From the NCBI GenBank assembly GCA_013151735.1, contig JAADHR010000027.1:3962-55999 (forward strand): a stretch of DNA of 52,038 nucleotides, written 5' to 3'. This stretch comes from Calditrichota bacterium. Its GTDB lineage: Bacteria; Zhuqueibacterota; JdFR-76; BMS3Abin05. The position numbers and the translations under genes are program-made. The notes beneath the pieces are model-generated. The model was not told the origin of the DNA, made no database searches, and saw only the letters and a program-made list of their open reading frames with translations. Below are positions 8,473 to 18,351 of the stretch, in pieces; the stretch's first letter is position 1; the number at the start of each line of letters is the position of its first letter.

Positions 8473-9855
8473 TCATTTCCTCAAAAACTTTGGAATAAAC
8501 CGGGTGAGCTCCAGCGGGTGAAATTCCCGTACGCTGGAAACGGTCAGGTAAATTCCGGCTGCTCCCACAAAAATATTGGCAGCCCACATCGCCCAGAAGG
8601 GTGTAATATATTGCCGATCGGCAAGTTCTTCTCCCCCGATCAGGAAAATCCAGTAAATCAAAAAGAAAACCACACTGATGCCCCCGCTGATCCCCAGATT
8701 CCCCTTCCGCGTCATCACGCCCAGAGGGGCGCCAATGAGCACAAATACAATACACGCGGCCGGAATCGAATATTTTTTGTGAACCTCCACCATGAGTGAA
8801 TTGATAGATCGGTCGTAACTCTTGAGAATGCGCTGTTCCATCTGGAGCTGGGAAATCAAATTTGCGGTCTCTCTTGTCACGATTTCAGAATCCCGTTTGG
8901 CCGGACGAAAGGCAATCGCTCCGCCTGAAGGAAGAGCGTTTGAGATACTGGCACTTTGGGCCAGCAGATGTGTGCGAAAAACCTGCCGAAAGGGTTTTTC
9001 TCCCATCCGATACAGATTTTCGCGCTCCCGGACAACGGCCTTTCGGAGATTTCTGACATCCTGAAGCAGCATTTCAACGCTTTTTTCCCGGTCGCCCCGG
9101 TACTGGGAATTGCTTCGTTGGAGGGTGAGTCCGGGCACATCAATGGCTACCCGGTATTTGTGAAACCTCACGCGCTGGTACTCAGAGAGTTTTCCAATAG
9201 CAATCTCGTGAATTTCTCCGTCGTAAAGATTGAGAATCAGCCGCTCCGACTGGTAATCGAAATGGACGCTTCCCCATTTGGCCAGGATGGTTTTCAAGCT
9301 GTTACGATCGCTGCGGTCGTCCAGAACCACATCGTAAATTTTGGAGGAATCCCCGGCGTTTTTAACATCGTGTACCAGCAGGGTAATCTTGGGAATTTCT
9401 CTGAAAACAACATTGGGCTCCAGTTTAAGGGTGGGGCGTTTGCGCAAAATATCGGTTGTGAGCAGCCGGGCCCGGTGGTTAAAATTGGGAAGCACCCGGT
9501 CGTTGAAAAGAACCAGCAAAATACCCACGCCCGTAAAAAAGAGAAGAACGGGGGTCAGTACCCGATAAAAACTGATGCCGCTGGATTTGAGCGCTGTGAT
9601 CTCGTTGTCCGCAGAGAGACGCCCGAAAGCCATAAGCGTGGCAATCAAAACGGCCATCGGGACGGCCAGGGCAACGATCCAGGCAATATTCAGAAAAAGA
9701 AATTCGAGGACGATTTTCAATTTGAGTCCGCGGCTCAAAATGTGTCCCAATTCCCGAAAAATAATATTCATCAGGAAAAGCAGGATGATAAGCATCAAGG
9801 AAAAAATGAACGGACCGATATGTTCCTTGAGAACGTATTTAGAGACGATTTTCAT
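8473..9855 (-). CDS. lptF: LptF/LptG family permease, LptF-like
   Basis: A 460-residue paralogue of the next gene, and the first gene of the minus-strand pair. The N-terminus MKIVSKYVLKEHIGPFIFSL and the motif NEITALKSSGISFYRV are family hallmarks; the C-terminal half has three membrane segments with PAACIVFVLIGAPLG. It is about 100 residues longer than LptG because of an extra charged, helical segment (about 250-370) between the jelly roll and the last membrane segments, a form seen in FCB bacteria. It should pair with LptG and LptB to export lipopolysaccharide. No clear promoter was found in the divergent gap to sprA. Confidence 0.85.
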   Translation of the reverse strand: MKIVSKYVLKEHIGPFIFSLMLIILLFLMNIIFRELGHILSRGLKLKIVLEFLFLNIAWIVALAVPMAVLIATLMAFGRLSADNEITALKSSGISFYRVLTPVLLFFTGVGILLVLFNDRVLPNFNHRARLLTTDILRKRPTLKLEPNVVFREIPKITLLVHDVKNAGDSSKIYDVVLDDRSDRNSLKTILAKWGSVHFDYQSERLILNLYDGEIHEIAIGKLSEYQRVRFHKYRVAIDVPGLTLQRSNSQYRGDREKSVEMLLQDVRNLRKAVVRERENLYRMGEKPFRQVFRTHLLAQSASISNALPSGGAIAFRPAKRDSEIVTRETANLISQLQMEQRILKSYDRSINSLMVEVHKKYSIPAACIVFVLIGAPLGVMTRKGNLGISGGISVVFFLIYWIFLIGGEELADRQYITPFWAMWAANIFVGAAGIYLTVSSVREFHPLELTRFIPKFLRK

Positions 9856-10197
9856 AAATTCTAAAAGTCGGGGAACTTTACAAGTTGTTTGGAATTTTAA
9901 TAATTGTGAATTCCATCGTATCTGAAAACCTTTTTACAAAATAGTACGAATCACCATCAAAAACAAGGTTAATTTCAATTGTTTACCGAAGAGCTGAGTT
10001 CATTCGGAAAAGCTAACCGTTTTTAATTTCAGGAATTTCAAAAAAATTGGCTTGATATTCCTCAATATATTTATTATTTTTTAAACCATATTTGTCAACT
10101 CAACCAATGGAGGGAACCCTTCGGAAAATTGTTACGATAATTGGTATAGAAATCGACAAAAACCTATCGTGAAAAACGTAGAAAATCCAATCCATCC
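9856..10197. other. Divergent intergenic region between lptF and sprA
   Basis: 342 A/T-rich bases with no ORF. It holds a sprA promoter candidate (10052-10080) and a short inverted repeat GGAATT/AATTCC (9891-9914). A minus-strand promoter for lptF must also lie here but I could not pick one with confidence. Confidence 0.5.
10052..10080 (+). promoter_or_regulatory. Possible promoter of sprA
   Basis: TTGATA (10052-10057), 17-bp spacer, TATTTT (10075-10080). It would give a leader of about 110 bases. Confidence 0.4.
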
Positions 10198-13100
10198 ATG
10201 GGACGTACAGGTTTGAATAAAGGTGTAGCCCTCACGTGGGTGGTGGTGTTTATTCTGTTTGTGCTGATTTCCGAAGCGTTCTCTGCATCCCGTCAGAAAC
10301 AATCGGCAACTCTTGGATTGCGGGTCGGTCCGCCTCCGAATAAGGTGTGTGCCCCGCTTTTTAAGGAAGAATATGCCGGGCTGAAACAGATTTCCATCAA
10401 CCACCCCTATTTGCAAAATCATTTACGAGGTCTGAAACGAGAGTTTAAGATTGACTCGACACGATCGTATGTAACCGTGTCGGAATCCTTTTTGGGCCGC
10501 TGGTTTCGGTTCCCCACATTTGTCCCGTTTAAAGATTATTTGTCGCTTGGAATTGCACACCAGAATCGGACCCTCTGGCAGAAGGGGGTTCATGACCGGA
10601 TTTTTGGAAAACGTCTTCAAAAACAGGGGGGAAAGGGAATTGGTTTTGATATTCCGATTCCGATTAAAAGTCAGGCTTTTCAGAAAATTTTCGGCGGAGC
10701 GTCTGTCGGTTTAAAAGTCGTTGGAAACATTAATATTGACGGCGGCCTGCGCCACGAAAAGCGCAGCGAAGTTAAAACCGCCATTAACCGCCAATCCGAC
10801 TACAATTTCAAAATGAAGCAGACGCAGCGATTCACGGTAAAGGGGAATGTCGGGAAAAAGGTGAACGTCTATGTCGATCAGGACAGTGAACGGCCCTTTG
10901 AATTTGACAACGCCATTCGTCTGGAGTACAAGGGATTTGATGATGAAATCATCAAAAGCATTAAAGCCGGGAATATCGCCCTTTCCCTGCCGGCAACCCA
11001 ATTTGTTACGTTTAGCGGAAAAAATTCCGGCTTGTTTGGGATTAAAGCGAATGCGCAAATTGGGAATTTGAATATTACGGCCATCGCCAGTCAGGAAAAG
11101 GGGCAGAAGAAGAAATTAAGCATTCAGGGCGGTGCCACCGAGGACGAAAACAAGATTCAGGATTACCAGTACCGAAAAGGCACGTACTTTTTTCTGAACG
11201 ATTATTACCGGAATTATTACCGAAAGGTGAATTCCGATGGGCTGCATGAATACGACCCAAAACGGGTGATCTCAAAAATCGAGCTGTACAAATCGGATGT
11301 GCGTTACGAAAGCAAACCCGGGTCTTTGCCGGGGTGGGCCATTGCCGACATCAATGGAACTCACCCGGAAAATCCGGATACCAATACGGTTGATCAGAGA
11401 CACTACCGGGGTTATTTTTTAAGGATTGATCCGACTGACTATTACGTCGATCGGGAACTGGGTTACATTGCGCTGAATTCTCCGCTTCGGGAGGGCGAAG
11501 TGTTGGCGGCCGCTTACCGCGATACGTCCGGCTCTGAGGTAGGGGACATCCATTATGTGGACGACGGCACCAATAAACGCATTATTTTGCAGCTCATCCG
11601 CCCCAAAAATCCCCGTCCCTCCGACCCAACCTGGAAGCTGGAATGGCGCAATGTGTACTTTCTGGGTTCCCGAAACATCAACAAGGACGGCTTTAATCTG
11701 AAAATATTTTACAAACCGCCGTCAGGGGATCCTCAGGAAACACAGATGGTGAACGGAAAGCCCGTGTCCTATTTGCAGATTTTTGGCCTGGACAAACGGG
11801 ATCTGAACGGAAATCCGACACCGGATAATATTCTGGATGATGATCCCAACATAATTAACTGGGCGCGCGGAGAGCTCATTTTCCCCAGCTTAACTCCGTT
11901 TGCACCGGCCAAAACAGAAAACAGCCTTCTGGATTCCACCAAATATGTGCGGGCGATTTACGATACTACCGATTATCAGTACATTACGTCCAAGAGCAAT
12001 TTTTACATTTCGGTGAAGGCCAAAATCCGCCAGCCGAATTACAATTTGGGATTTAATGTCATTGAAAACAGCGAAGTTATTACGCTGAATGGACGGCGTC
12101 TGGTCAAAGGGGTGGATTACATTATCGATTATTTTTCCGGAAGTTTAACGATTCTGGATGAAGCGGCCACAGACCCCAACGCCTCTCTCAACATCACCTA
12201 CGAAAGCAATCAGCTTTTTCAGATCGATCGAAAAACGCTGCTGGGCATGCGCTGGGATTACCAGCTTTTTAACGATTCGTTTATTGGCGGCACGTTTCTG
12301 TATTTAAACCAGAGTACCATTGATCAGAAAATACGGCTGGGGCAAAACGGCCCCATGACCAATTTTGTGTGGGATCTGAACTCCAAACTCAATTTTAATC
12401 CCAATTTTCTCACAAAAGCCGTCAATGCGCTTCCAATTGTCCAAACGCGTGAACCCTCAACGCTGAAGTTTGAGGGCGAACTGGCTCAGGTTATTCCGAA
12501 TCCGAACAAGCAGAATAATCCCAAAACGGGGGATAACAACGGAGTGGCGTATGTGGATGATTTCGAAGGCTCCAAGCGCGAAACACCCCTGGGAATTATG
12601 CGGAGGGCCTGGCATCTCTCCAGCGTTCCCGCTACGATTCCCGATTTCTTTGGGTACGACCAGCTGCCCGATTCGCTGAAAAACACCAGCCGGGGACATC
12701 TGATCTGGTACAATCCCTACCAGCAAGTGGCCATTAAAGAGATCTGGCCGGAACGGGATGTCAATCCCAATGTGCCTCAGCGCGTGCACGTTTTGTCGAT
12801 GGAATTTTATCCGCGGGCCGTGGACGGGGATCCCAATAAAAAGATTTATTCCTGGAATGGCGTGGAGCAGGCACTCTCGGCAGGCTACGCCGACCAGAGT
12901 CAGAGCAAATATCTGGAAATCTGGGTTAAGGGAGATACCGGGCGGATTCACATCGACTTCGGGCAAATTTCAGAGGACGCCATTCCCAATTTGCGGCTGG
13001 ACACAGAAGACAAAAAGGTCAACGGGATTCGGAATGATATTTTGGATGATAATGAGGATGTGGGATTGGATGGAATGCTGGGCGCCGATCCGCCGAGCTG

Positions 13101-16100
13101 GCCGTATCCTCACGAAGAGGCTCACGTGATAACCGTTAACGGTGTTAAGAAGGGGGTGCCCTACGATTTTTGGGACCTGAACAATGACGGCATTAAAGAG
13201 CCCTACGAACCCTGGAGCTATGACAATTGGAATTATTCCCAGCAAAAGTTTTACGATTATCGCCACATTAATGGAACGGAAAACAATAAAAACGACGAGG
13301 GCGGCCGTTTCCCGGACACGGAGGATTTAAATCAGAACGGCGATGTGGATCTTCAGAATTCGTATTTTGAATTTACCTTTTCTTTGGACAAAACATCTCC
13401 TGATACGGCCCTCATTGCCGGCGGTAAGGGAAATGAACACGGCTGGCGAATGTACCGGATTCCACTTCAGGATCCCACACTAAAAGTAGGCAGTCCTCAG
13501 TGGACAAATATTGAATATGTCCGAATCTGGGTCGATCATTTTGACAAACCCGGTTTTTTAAGCATCGCAGAAATTAACCTGGTTGGAAGTGATTGGAAGG
13601 AAAAGGGCGTGGCTATTTCCGATTCTTCGGAGTACGACGCCAAAAATGACACAACCGTGGCGGTTACCGTGATTAACACGCACGACAACCCGGAGTACAC
13701 GCCTCCGCCCGGGGTTGAGGGGGTTCGGGACCGGATTACGCAGGTGCAAAGCAAAGAACAGGCCCTTGTGCTTAAAATTACGGATCTGGAACCGGGGAAT
13801 AATGGAATCGTTCAGAAAACCTTTTTTAAGGGACAGAGTTTTATCGATTACAATAAGCTCAAAATGTTCGTTTATGGTAAGGATCCTTTTGCCACACACA
13901 TGACCAAGGATTCCTCCAAAATTGAGTTTTTCTTCCAGTTTGGTTCCGATGAAAACAACTATTACGAATTTCGGGAAAAGGTGTACCCCCGCTGGGACAA
14001 GCGCAACGAAATGATTATTGATTTTGAAGATTTAACCGGCCTCAAACTCGATTCGACACATGTGGATATGTACGGGAATCTGATTCGTTTTGTCGGCGGG
14101 AAAGAATATCGTATCGTGGGCCGTCCGACACTGACGAACATTCGTCAGATGACGGCGGGTGTGAAGAATTTGGACAGAGATCAGCCCTTTACGGGTGAAA
14201 TCTGGCTGAATGAGCTCCGGCTGGTGGATGTAAAGAAAAATAAGGGAATTGCCATGCGGATGCGGGGGGATTTGCGCCTGGCCGATGTGGCCACTCTGAA
14301 TGCCAGTCTTACTAAAAAGACAGCTGATTTTCACACGGTGAATGAGCGGTTTGGCAAAGGGAATAATTCCATTCGGGCCAGTGTGAACGGAAGCTTGCAG
14401 CTCCACAAATTCCTGCCCAAATTTCTGGGGTTGTCCATTCCTCTGTCCTTTGGATACAATACCAGCCAGGCCACGCCCAAATACTACCCCGGAAGCGACA
14501 TTCTGGTTACGCCCAAAACGGTTTCGGACAGTCTTCTGGAAACGATTCAATCCAGAAACAAGCGAATCAACTGGAGTATTAATATTCGGCGCGGAAAAAA
14601 ATCTCAAAACCCATTTTTGCGATACACCGTAGATGCCATGTCACTGGGGTTAAGCAATGCCCAAACGGAAATGAGTAACTCCACAACCAAGAAAAGCACG
14701 GGCAAGACCAGCACGGGGAATTTTTCCTACAGTGTTAATTTTCCAACAAAAAAGGGAGTCAAGCTCTTCTCGTGGTTGGGAAACGGCCCGATTGTCAATA
14801 AATTAAGCAAGGTAGAGATGATCCTCTGGCCGTCACGATTCAATTACAAGATCACCGGAAACCGCGCCGATAATTTTTCTGAACTGCGAAACGGCCTGAC
14901 CACGCCGAAGTACACATTTGTGGTCAATCAAAATCTGGGCGTTGGCTTTCAGCCCATTCGGAGCTTTTCCCTGGATTTTACCCAGTCGCGGACACGGGAT
15001 CTCTACAATGTGAAAAATCCGGCTGAAATCTTGAACGGCCAGTTTGGAGAAATGACGGGTTTGTCGCAGCAAATCAATAGTAAATTCAGTCCGAGGCTGT
15101 TCAGCTGGCTCGCAATGAATTTTTCAGGCGGGACCAATTTCAGGTGGAATAATAATATTCAGAACCGGAAAACCGGACAAAATGCCAGCTCGTCTTCAAA
15201 TTTCAGCAGCTCGTTTACCTTAACACCCAAGAACCTCTTCAGACTCTTTTTGGGGAAGTCCTCGGGGAGAAGGCGGTTTTCCACTATTCGCAGACGTCGG
15301 GCTGTTTCGACTCCCCGAAGAAGGCGAAAAGAACCACAGGCGAAAAAGGGGACACCCCCCGGAGAAAAAAAGGAAAAGCCCAAAAAGAAAGTAGGTGTTC
15401 CCATTTTCAAATGGATTGGTCTGGCCGGAAGCAAAATCAATCCGATTTCTATTCGGGTGTCGCGGCGCGCCAATAGTCGTGTGGTGGGCTTAAATGGAAT
15501 GCCGACCCTAAACTATCAATTGGGACGTACATACAACCCGGGCGTGAAAACCGTGGATGCTGTGGGGAGCAACCGGAGTTCATTCAATTTTTCAAACGAT
15601 GTATCGCTTTCCAGCGGTTTAAATCTGAGTCGAAATATTTCGATCAATCTGAAATATGCCTACAACAATTCGAAAAATCGTACCACGCGCGCAACGGGCA
15701 GTATTTCTCAAACCGTTTGGAAAATGGGTGAAAAGGAAATGGCCATTCCGGATTGGACCTTCCGCTGGAGCGGATTGGAAAGATTGCCCCTTTTCAAGAA
15801 ATTTGCCCAGCGCGTGAGTCTGGACCATGCCCGAAGCGGGCGAAAAGTCATAAAATGGAATGATCGGGTGGACAATAAATCCAGTGTACAAACGACGGTA
15901 AACTATCGGCCGCTTATTGGACTGACGATGACCCTTAAAAAGGGGATTAATGTGAGCCTTCAGGTGAACAGTTCCATGAGCGAAAATTTTAACTACGCCG
16001 GAGGGCTGGACGCAACACGAAAAACCAATACGGATATTTCATTGACGACCACGTATCGCCATTCAGGTGGTTTGAAAATCCCCATCCCCTTCTTAAAGAC

Positions 16101-16368
16101 AAAGGAAATTCGGAATAATATTGATTTTTCAATGGGATTTAATTACAGCAAAAACAGAACCCTCTGGAAACGGGGAGAGAGGGGAAAATATGTGGAGCGC
16201 ACCCGAATGGGGAAATGGTCCATTACGCCAAAAATTTCTTACTCCTTTAGTTCCACCGTACGCGGCGGCGTGCATTTTGAATATGGCCAGACCGATAACA
16301 AGCTCATGGGAAAAACAACCATTCAGGATTTTGGAATTAACGTAAATATTTCTATTGCCGGACGGTAG
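10198..16368 (+). CDS. sprA: SprA/Sov family outer-membrane protein
   Basis: A 2056-residue protein of the SprA (Sov) family, in Bacteroidota the giant outer-membrane beta-barrel that forms the type IX secretion pore. A signal peptide is plausible (hydrophobic stretch 10-26, ending EAFSA). Family signs include VNVYVDQDSERPFEFDNAI, the Asp-rich AYVDDFEGSKRETPLG near residue 787, repeated QFGSDENNYYEF-type strands, and a long C-terminal half of alternating aromatic strands ending FGINVNISIAGR, as expected for a barrel. It is somewhat shorter than Bacteroidota SprA (about 2400). A 47-residue Arg/Lys-rich insert interrupts the barrel part at 1687-1733. The ATG at 10198 is the only start after an in-frame stop at 10147, although its ribosome site is weak. 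No other type IX genes are in the window. Confidence 0.88.
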   Translation: MGRTGLNKGVALTWVVVFILFVLISEAFSASRQKQSATLGLRVGPPPNKVCAPLFKEEYAGLKQISINHPYLQNHLRGLKREFKIDSTRSYVTVSESFLGRWFRFPTFVPFKDYLSLGIAHQNRTLWQKGVHDRIFGKRLQKQGGKGIGFDIPIPIKSQAFQKIFGGASVGLKVVGNINIDGGLRHEKRSEVKTAINRQSDYNFKMKQTQRFTVKGNVGKKVNVYVDQDSERPFEFDNAIRLEYKGFDDEIIKSIKAGNIALSLPATQFVTFSGKNSGLFGIKANAQIGNLNITAIASQEKGQKKKLSIQGGATEDENKIQDYQYRKGTYFFLNDYYRNYYRKVNSDGLHEYDPKRVISKIELYKSDVRYESKPGSLPGWAIADINGTHPENPDTNTVDQRHYRGYFLRIDPTDYYVDRELGYIALNSPLREGEVLAAAYRDTSGSEVGDIHYVDDGTNKRIILQLIRPKNPRPSDPTWKLEWRNVYFLGSRNINKDGFNLKIFYKPPSGDPQETQMVNGKPVSYLQIFGLDKRDLNGNPTPDNILDDDPNIINWARGELIFPSLTPFAPAKTENSLLDSTKYVRAIYDTTDYQYITSKSNFYISVKAKIRQPNYNLGFNVIENSEVITLNGRRLVKGVDYIIDYFSGSLTILDEAATDPNASLNITYESNQLFQIDRKTLLGMRWDYQLFNDSFIGGTFLYLNQSTIDQKIRLGQNGPMTNFVWDLNSKLNFNPNFLTKAVNALPIVQTREPSTLKFEGELAQVIPNPNKQNNPKTGDNNGVAYVDDFEGSKRETPLGIMRRAWHLSSVPATIPDFFGYDQLPDSLKNTSRGHLIWYNPYQQVAIKEIWPERDVNPNVPQRVHVLSMEFYPRAVDGDPNKKIYSWNGVEQALSAGYADQSQSKYLEIWVKGDTGRIHIDFGQISEDAIPNLRLDTEDKKVNGIRNDILDDNEDVGLDGMLGADPPSWPYPHEEAHVITVNGVKKGVPYDFWDLNNDGIKEPYEPWSYDNWNYSQQKFYDYRHINGTENNKNDEGGRFPDTEDLNQNGDVDLQNSYFEFTFSLDKTSPDTALIAGGKGNEHGWRMYRIPLQDPTLKVGSPQWTNIEYVRIWVDHFDKPGFLSIAEINLVGSDWKEKGVAISDSSEYDAKNDTTVAVTVINTHDNPEYTPPPGVEGVRDRITQVQSKEQALVLKITDLEPGNNGIVQKTFFKGQSFIDYNKLKMFVYGKDPFATHMTKDSSKIEFFFQFGSDENNYYEFREKVYPRWDKRNEMIIDFEDLTGLKLDSTHVDMYGNLIRFVGGKEYRIVGRPTLTNIRQMTAGVKNLDRDQPFTGEIWLNELRLVDVKKNKGIAMRMRGDLRLADVATLNASLTKKTADFHTVNERFGKGNNSIRASVNGSLQLHKFLPKFLGLSIPLSFGYNTSQATPKYYPGSDILVTPKTVSDSLLETIQSRNKRINWSINIRRGKKSQNPFLRYTVDAMSLGLSNAQTEMSNSTTKKSTGKTSTGNFSYSVNFPTKKGVKLFSWLGNGPIVNKLSKVEMILWPSRFNYKITGNRADNFSELRNGLTTPKYTFVVNQNLGVGFQPIRSFSLDFTQSRTRDLYNVKNPAEILNGQFGEMTGLSQQINSKFSPRLFSWLAMNFSGGTNFRWNNNIQNRKTGQNASSSSNFSSSFTLTPKNLFRLFLGKSSGRRRFSTIRRRRAVSTPRRRRKEPQAKKGTPPGEKKEKPKKKVGVPIFKWIGLAGSKINPISIRVSRRANSRVVGLNGMPTLNYQLGRTYNPGVKTVDAVGSNRSSFNFSNDVSLSSGLNLSRNISINLKYAYNNSKNRTTRATGSISQTVWKMGEKEMAIPDWTFRWSGLERLPLFKKFAQRVSLDHARSGRKVIKWNDRVDNKSSVQTTVNYRPLIGLTMTLKKGINVSLQVNSSMSENFNYAGGLDATRKTNTDISLTTTYRHSGGLKIPIPFLKTKEIRNNIDFSMGFNYSKNRTLWKRGERGKYVERTRMGKWSITPKISYSFSSTVRGGVHFEYGQTDNKLMGKTTIQDFGINVNISIAGR

Positions 16369-16432
16369 AGATTGAGATTTGAAAACAGGATTTTTATTTC
16401 CATTTTAATATGGAATGCACATGGAGTGACCA

Positions 16433-17344
16433 ATGGAAAAAAAGTGGTTTATTCGGAATGTGGGATTGTTTTTGGGAATTTGGATGATCGGAGCAAGCTG
16501 TTCGGCACAACCTATTCCCACCTTTGACGGCAAACGAGCGTACGCTTATCTGGTAAAGCAGTGTGACTTTGGGCCCCGGAATCCGGGATCGATAGGGCAT
16601 CGGAAGGCGCAAGCGTATCTGGTGAAAGAATTCTCGAAATATACGGATCGGGTGCGGTTGCAGCCCTTTCCCTTCGTCAATTACAAAGACAATTTGCACC
16701 TGACCCTGCACAATATTATTGCCTCTTTTGGACACAAGACCCCCCGGATTCTTTTGGCTGCACATTGGGATACGCGCCCCTGGGCCGATCAGGATCCAAA
16801 TCCGAAAAATCGAAATACGCCCATTTTGGGTGCGAATGATGGCGCCTCCGGGGTAGCGGTTCTGCTGGAAATTGCCCGCCATCTAAAGGAGAATCCGCCC
16901 CCGGTGGGGGTTGACCTGGCGTTGTGGGATGGAGAAGACTCCGGCCGGGAAGGGCATTCCGACGAATATCTTCAGGGCTCCCGCTATTTTGCTCAAAACA
17001 AGCCCCCGTCATATGATCCCGAATTCAGTATTCTGCTGGATATGATCGGTGACCGGGATCTCCAGATTTACGAGGAAGGCAATTCGGTCAGTTATGCCCC
17101 GGAGGTGGTGAACCGGGTCTGGGGAATGGCCTCAAAACTGGGCTATCCGCAATTCATTCCCACCGTTCGCTACACCATTGTTGATGACCATTTACCCCTT
17201 CTGGAAGTGGGTATTCCCAGCATTGATGTGATTGATTTCGATTACCCGTATTGGCACACCCTCGGCGACACCCCGGATAAATGCTCTGCGAAAAGCCTGA
17301 AGGTTGTGGGCCAGGTTCTTTTGAATGTGATTTACAGCAAGTAG
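16433..17344 (+). CDS. Exported M28 metallopeptidase family protein, glutaminyl-cyclase-like
   Basis: A 303-residue exported protein of the M28 zinc family. The ligand set is His111 (HWDTRPWADQD), Asp136 (GANDGASG), Glu168 (WDGEDSG), Asp203 (LLDMIGD) and His275 (YWHTLGDTPD). The LLDMIGD and WHTLGDTPDKCS segments, the DTRPWAD loop and the length resemble glutaminyl-peptide cyclotransferases, which turn N-terminal Gln into pyroglutamate, more than true aminopeptidases. The signal peptide ends ASCSA, and cleavage there would itself expose Gln26; a lipobox at Cys23 (IGASC) is a poor match. It follows sprA by 64 bases. Enzyme activity (cyclase or peptidase) is inference. Confidence 0.8.
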   Translation: MEKKWFIRNVGLFLGIWMIGASCSAQPIPTFDGKRAYAYLVKQCDFGPRNPGSIGHRKAQAYLVKEFSKYTDRVRLQPFPFVNYKDNLHLTLHNIIASFGHKTPRILLAAHWDTRPWADQDPNPKNRNTPILGANDGASGVAVLLEIARHLKENPPPVGVDLALWDGEDSGREGHSDEYLQGSRYFAQNKPPSYDPEFSILLDMIGDRDLQIYEEGNSVSYAPEVVNRVWGMASKLGYPQFIPTVRYTIVDDHLPLLEVGIPSIDVIDFDYPYWHTLGDTPDKCSAKSLKVVGQVLLNVIYSK

Positions 17345-17493
17345 CCTGCAGTATTTCGGAATTGTTGCCGCGAAGCCGCGAAAAAACAATAGGATAATGT
17401 TTTTTTGTTTTGAATGTCTAACGTTGGTTTAGTGGTATTTTTCAATAGCACACTTTTTTGTTTTCAATTCAAGTTAGATTTAGGGAAAAATTA

Positions 17494-18351
17494 GTGAAAC
17501 AAGCCACATTTTGGTACAAACTTACGGCTCACGTACCGGAAAACCAACAGGACCTTGCGGGAGCGTTACTTTTTCAGGAAGGCTCCGTCGGATTGGAAAA
17601 TCTCCCGGAAAAAGTGTGTGCCTATTTCCGGCCGGAGATTTCTATTGAAGCGGTTGTCGAAAATCTTCAAAAGCGGTTGAAAGCACTCAATTTCCCATTT
17701 GACGTTCAGGTGGAAAAAATTCCGGCGGAAAACTGGAACGAAAACTGGAAACAGAATTTCAAGCCATTCAAAATCGGCCGCCGCTTTTTCATTCGGCCGT
17801 CCTGGGAAACGCTTCCGGCCCAAAGGGACCGGATTGTTTTGACCATCGATCCGGGTCAGGCGTTTGGCACGGGAACCCACGAAACCACCCAACTCATTCT
17901 CACGCTTATGGAACCGGTTATAAAGCCGGGGATGTCGCTCTGGGACGTGGGAACCGGCACGGGGATTCTGGCTATTGCCGCGGCAAAATTGGGACTCACG
18001 GGCATTCTTGCACATGACACCGATCCGGTAGCGGTGGAAACAGCGCTTAAAAATGCCCGCCTCAATCAAACAGAGACCGCCATTCGATTTTTTGTGGGAT
18101 CGGCGAACGCCGTGAAGAGGCGGGATTTTGATGTGATCGTGATGAACATTGTGAGCGGGGTTCTTCTTGAACTTCTTCCGGATGTTGTTCCCGCACTCAA
18201 GTCAAACGGCTGGCTTTTTCTTTCGGGAATTCTGGCGGAAGAAAAACCTGCCTTTTTGGACCAATTAAAGCTCTATCCGGTCCGGGTTCAGACAATCAAA
18301 CAGCAGGGTGAATGGATTGGGTTGATGGCCCAAAAGGAGAAAGCGGAGTGA
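17494..18351 (+). CDS. prmA: Ribosomal protein L11 methyltransferase (PrmA)
   Basis: A 285-residue cytoplasmic SAM-dependent enzyme that methylates ribosomal protein L11. After an N-terminal substrate-binding domain (1-100) comes the family signature DPGQAFGTGTHETTQL, the SAM-binding loop WDVGTGTGILAIAAAKLG and the active-site VMNIVSGVL. The GTG at 17494 is chosen because AGGGA lies 8 bases before it and the protein then begins MKQATFWYKLTA, as is usual for PrmA; a longer TTG form from 17458 lacks a ribosome site. The stop overlaps the next start (GTGA). Confidence 0.92.
   Translation: MKQATFWYKLTAHVPENQQDLAGALLFQEGSVGLENLPEKVCAYFRPEISIEAVVENLQKRLKALNFPFDVQVEKIPAENWNENWKQNFKPFKIGRRFFIRPSWETLPAQRDRIVLTIDPGQAFGTGTHETTQLILTLMEPVIKPGMSLWDVGTGTGILAIAAAKLGLTGILAHDTDPVAVETALKNARLNQTETAIRFFVGSANAVKRRDFDVIVMNIVSGVLLELLPDVVPALKSNGWLFLSGILAEEKPAFLDQLKLYPVRVQTIKQQGEWIGLMAQKEKAE

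Noticed and set aside
8956-9864. 302-codon open frame on the plus strand opposite lptF
   Set aside because: The minus-strand LptF has clear family motifs and membrane segments; the plus frame is an Asn/Gly/Gln-rich shadow.
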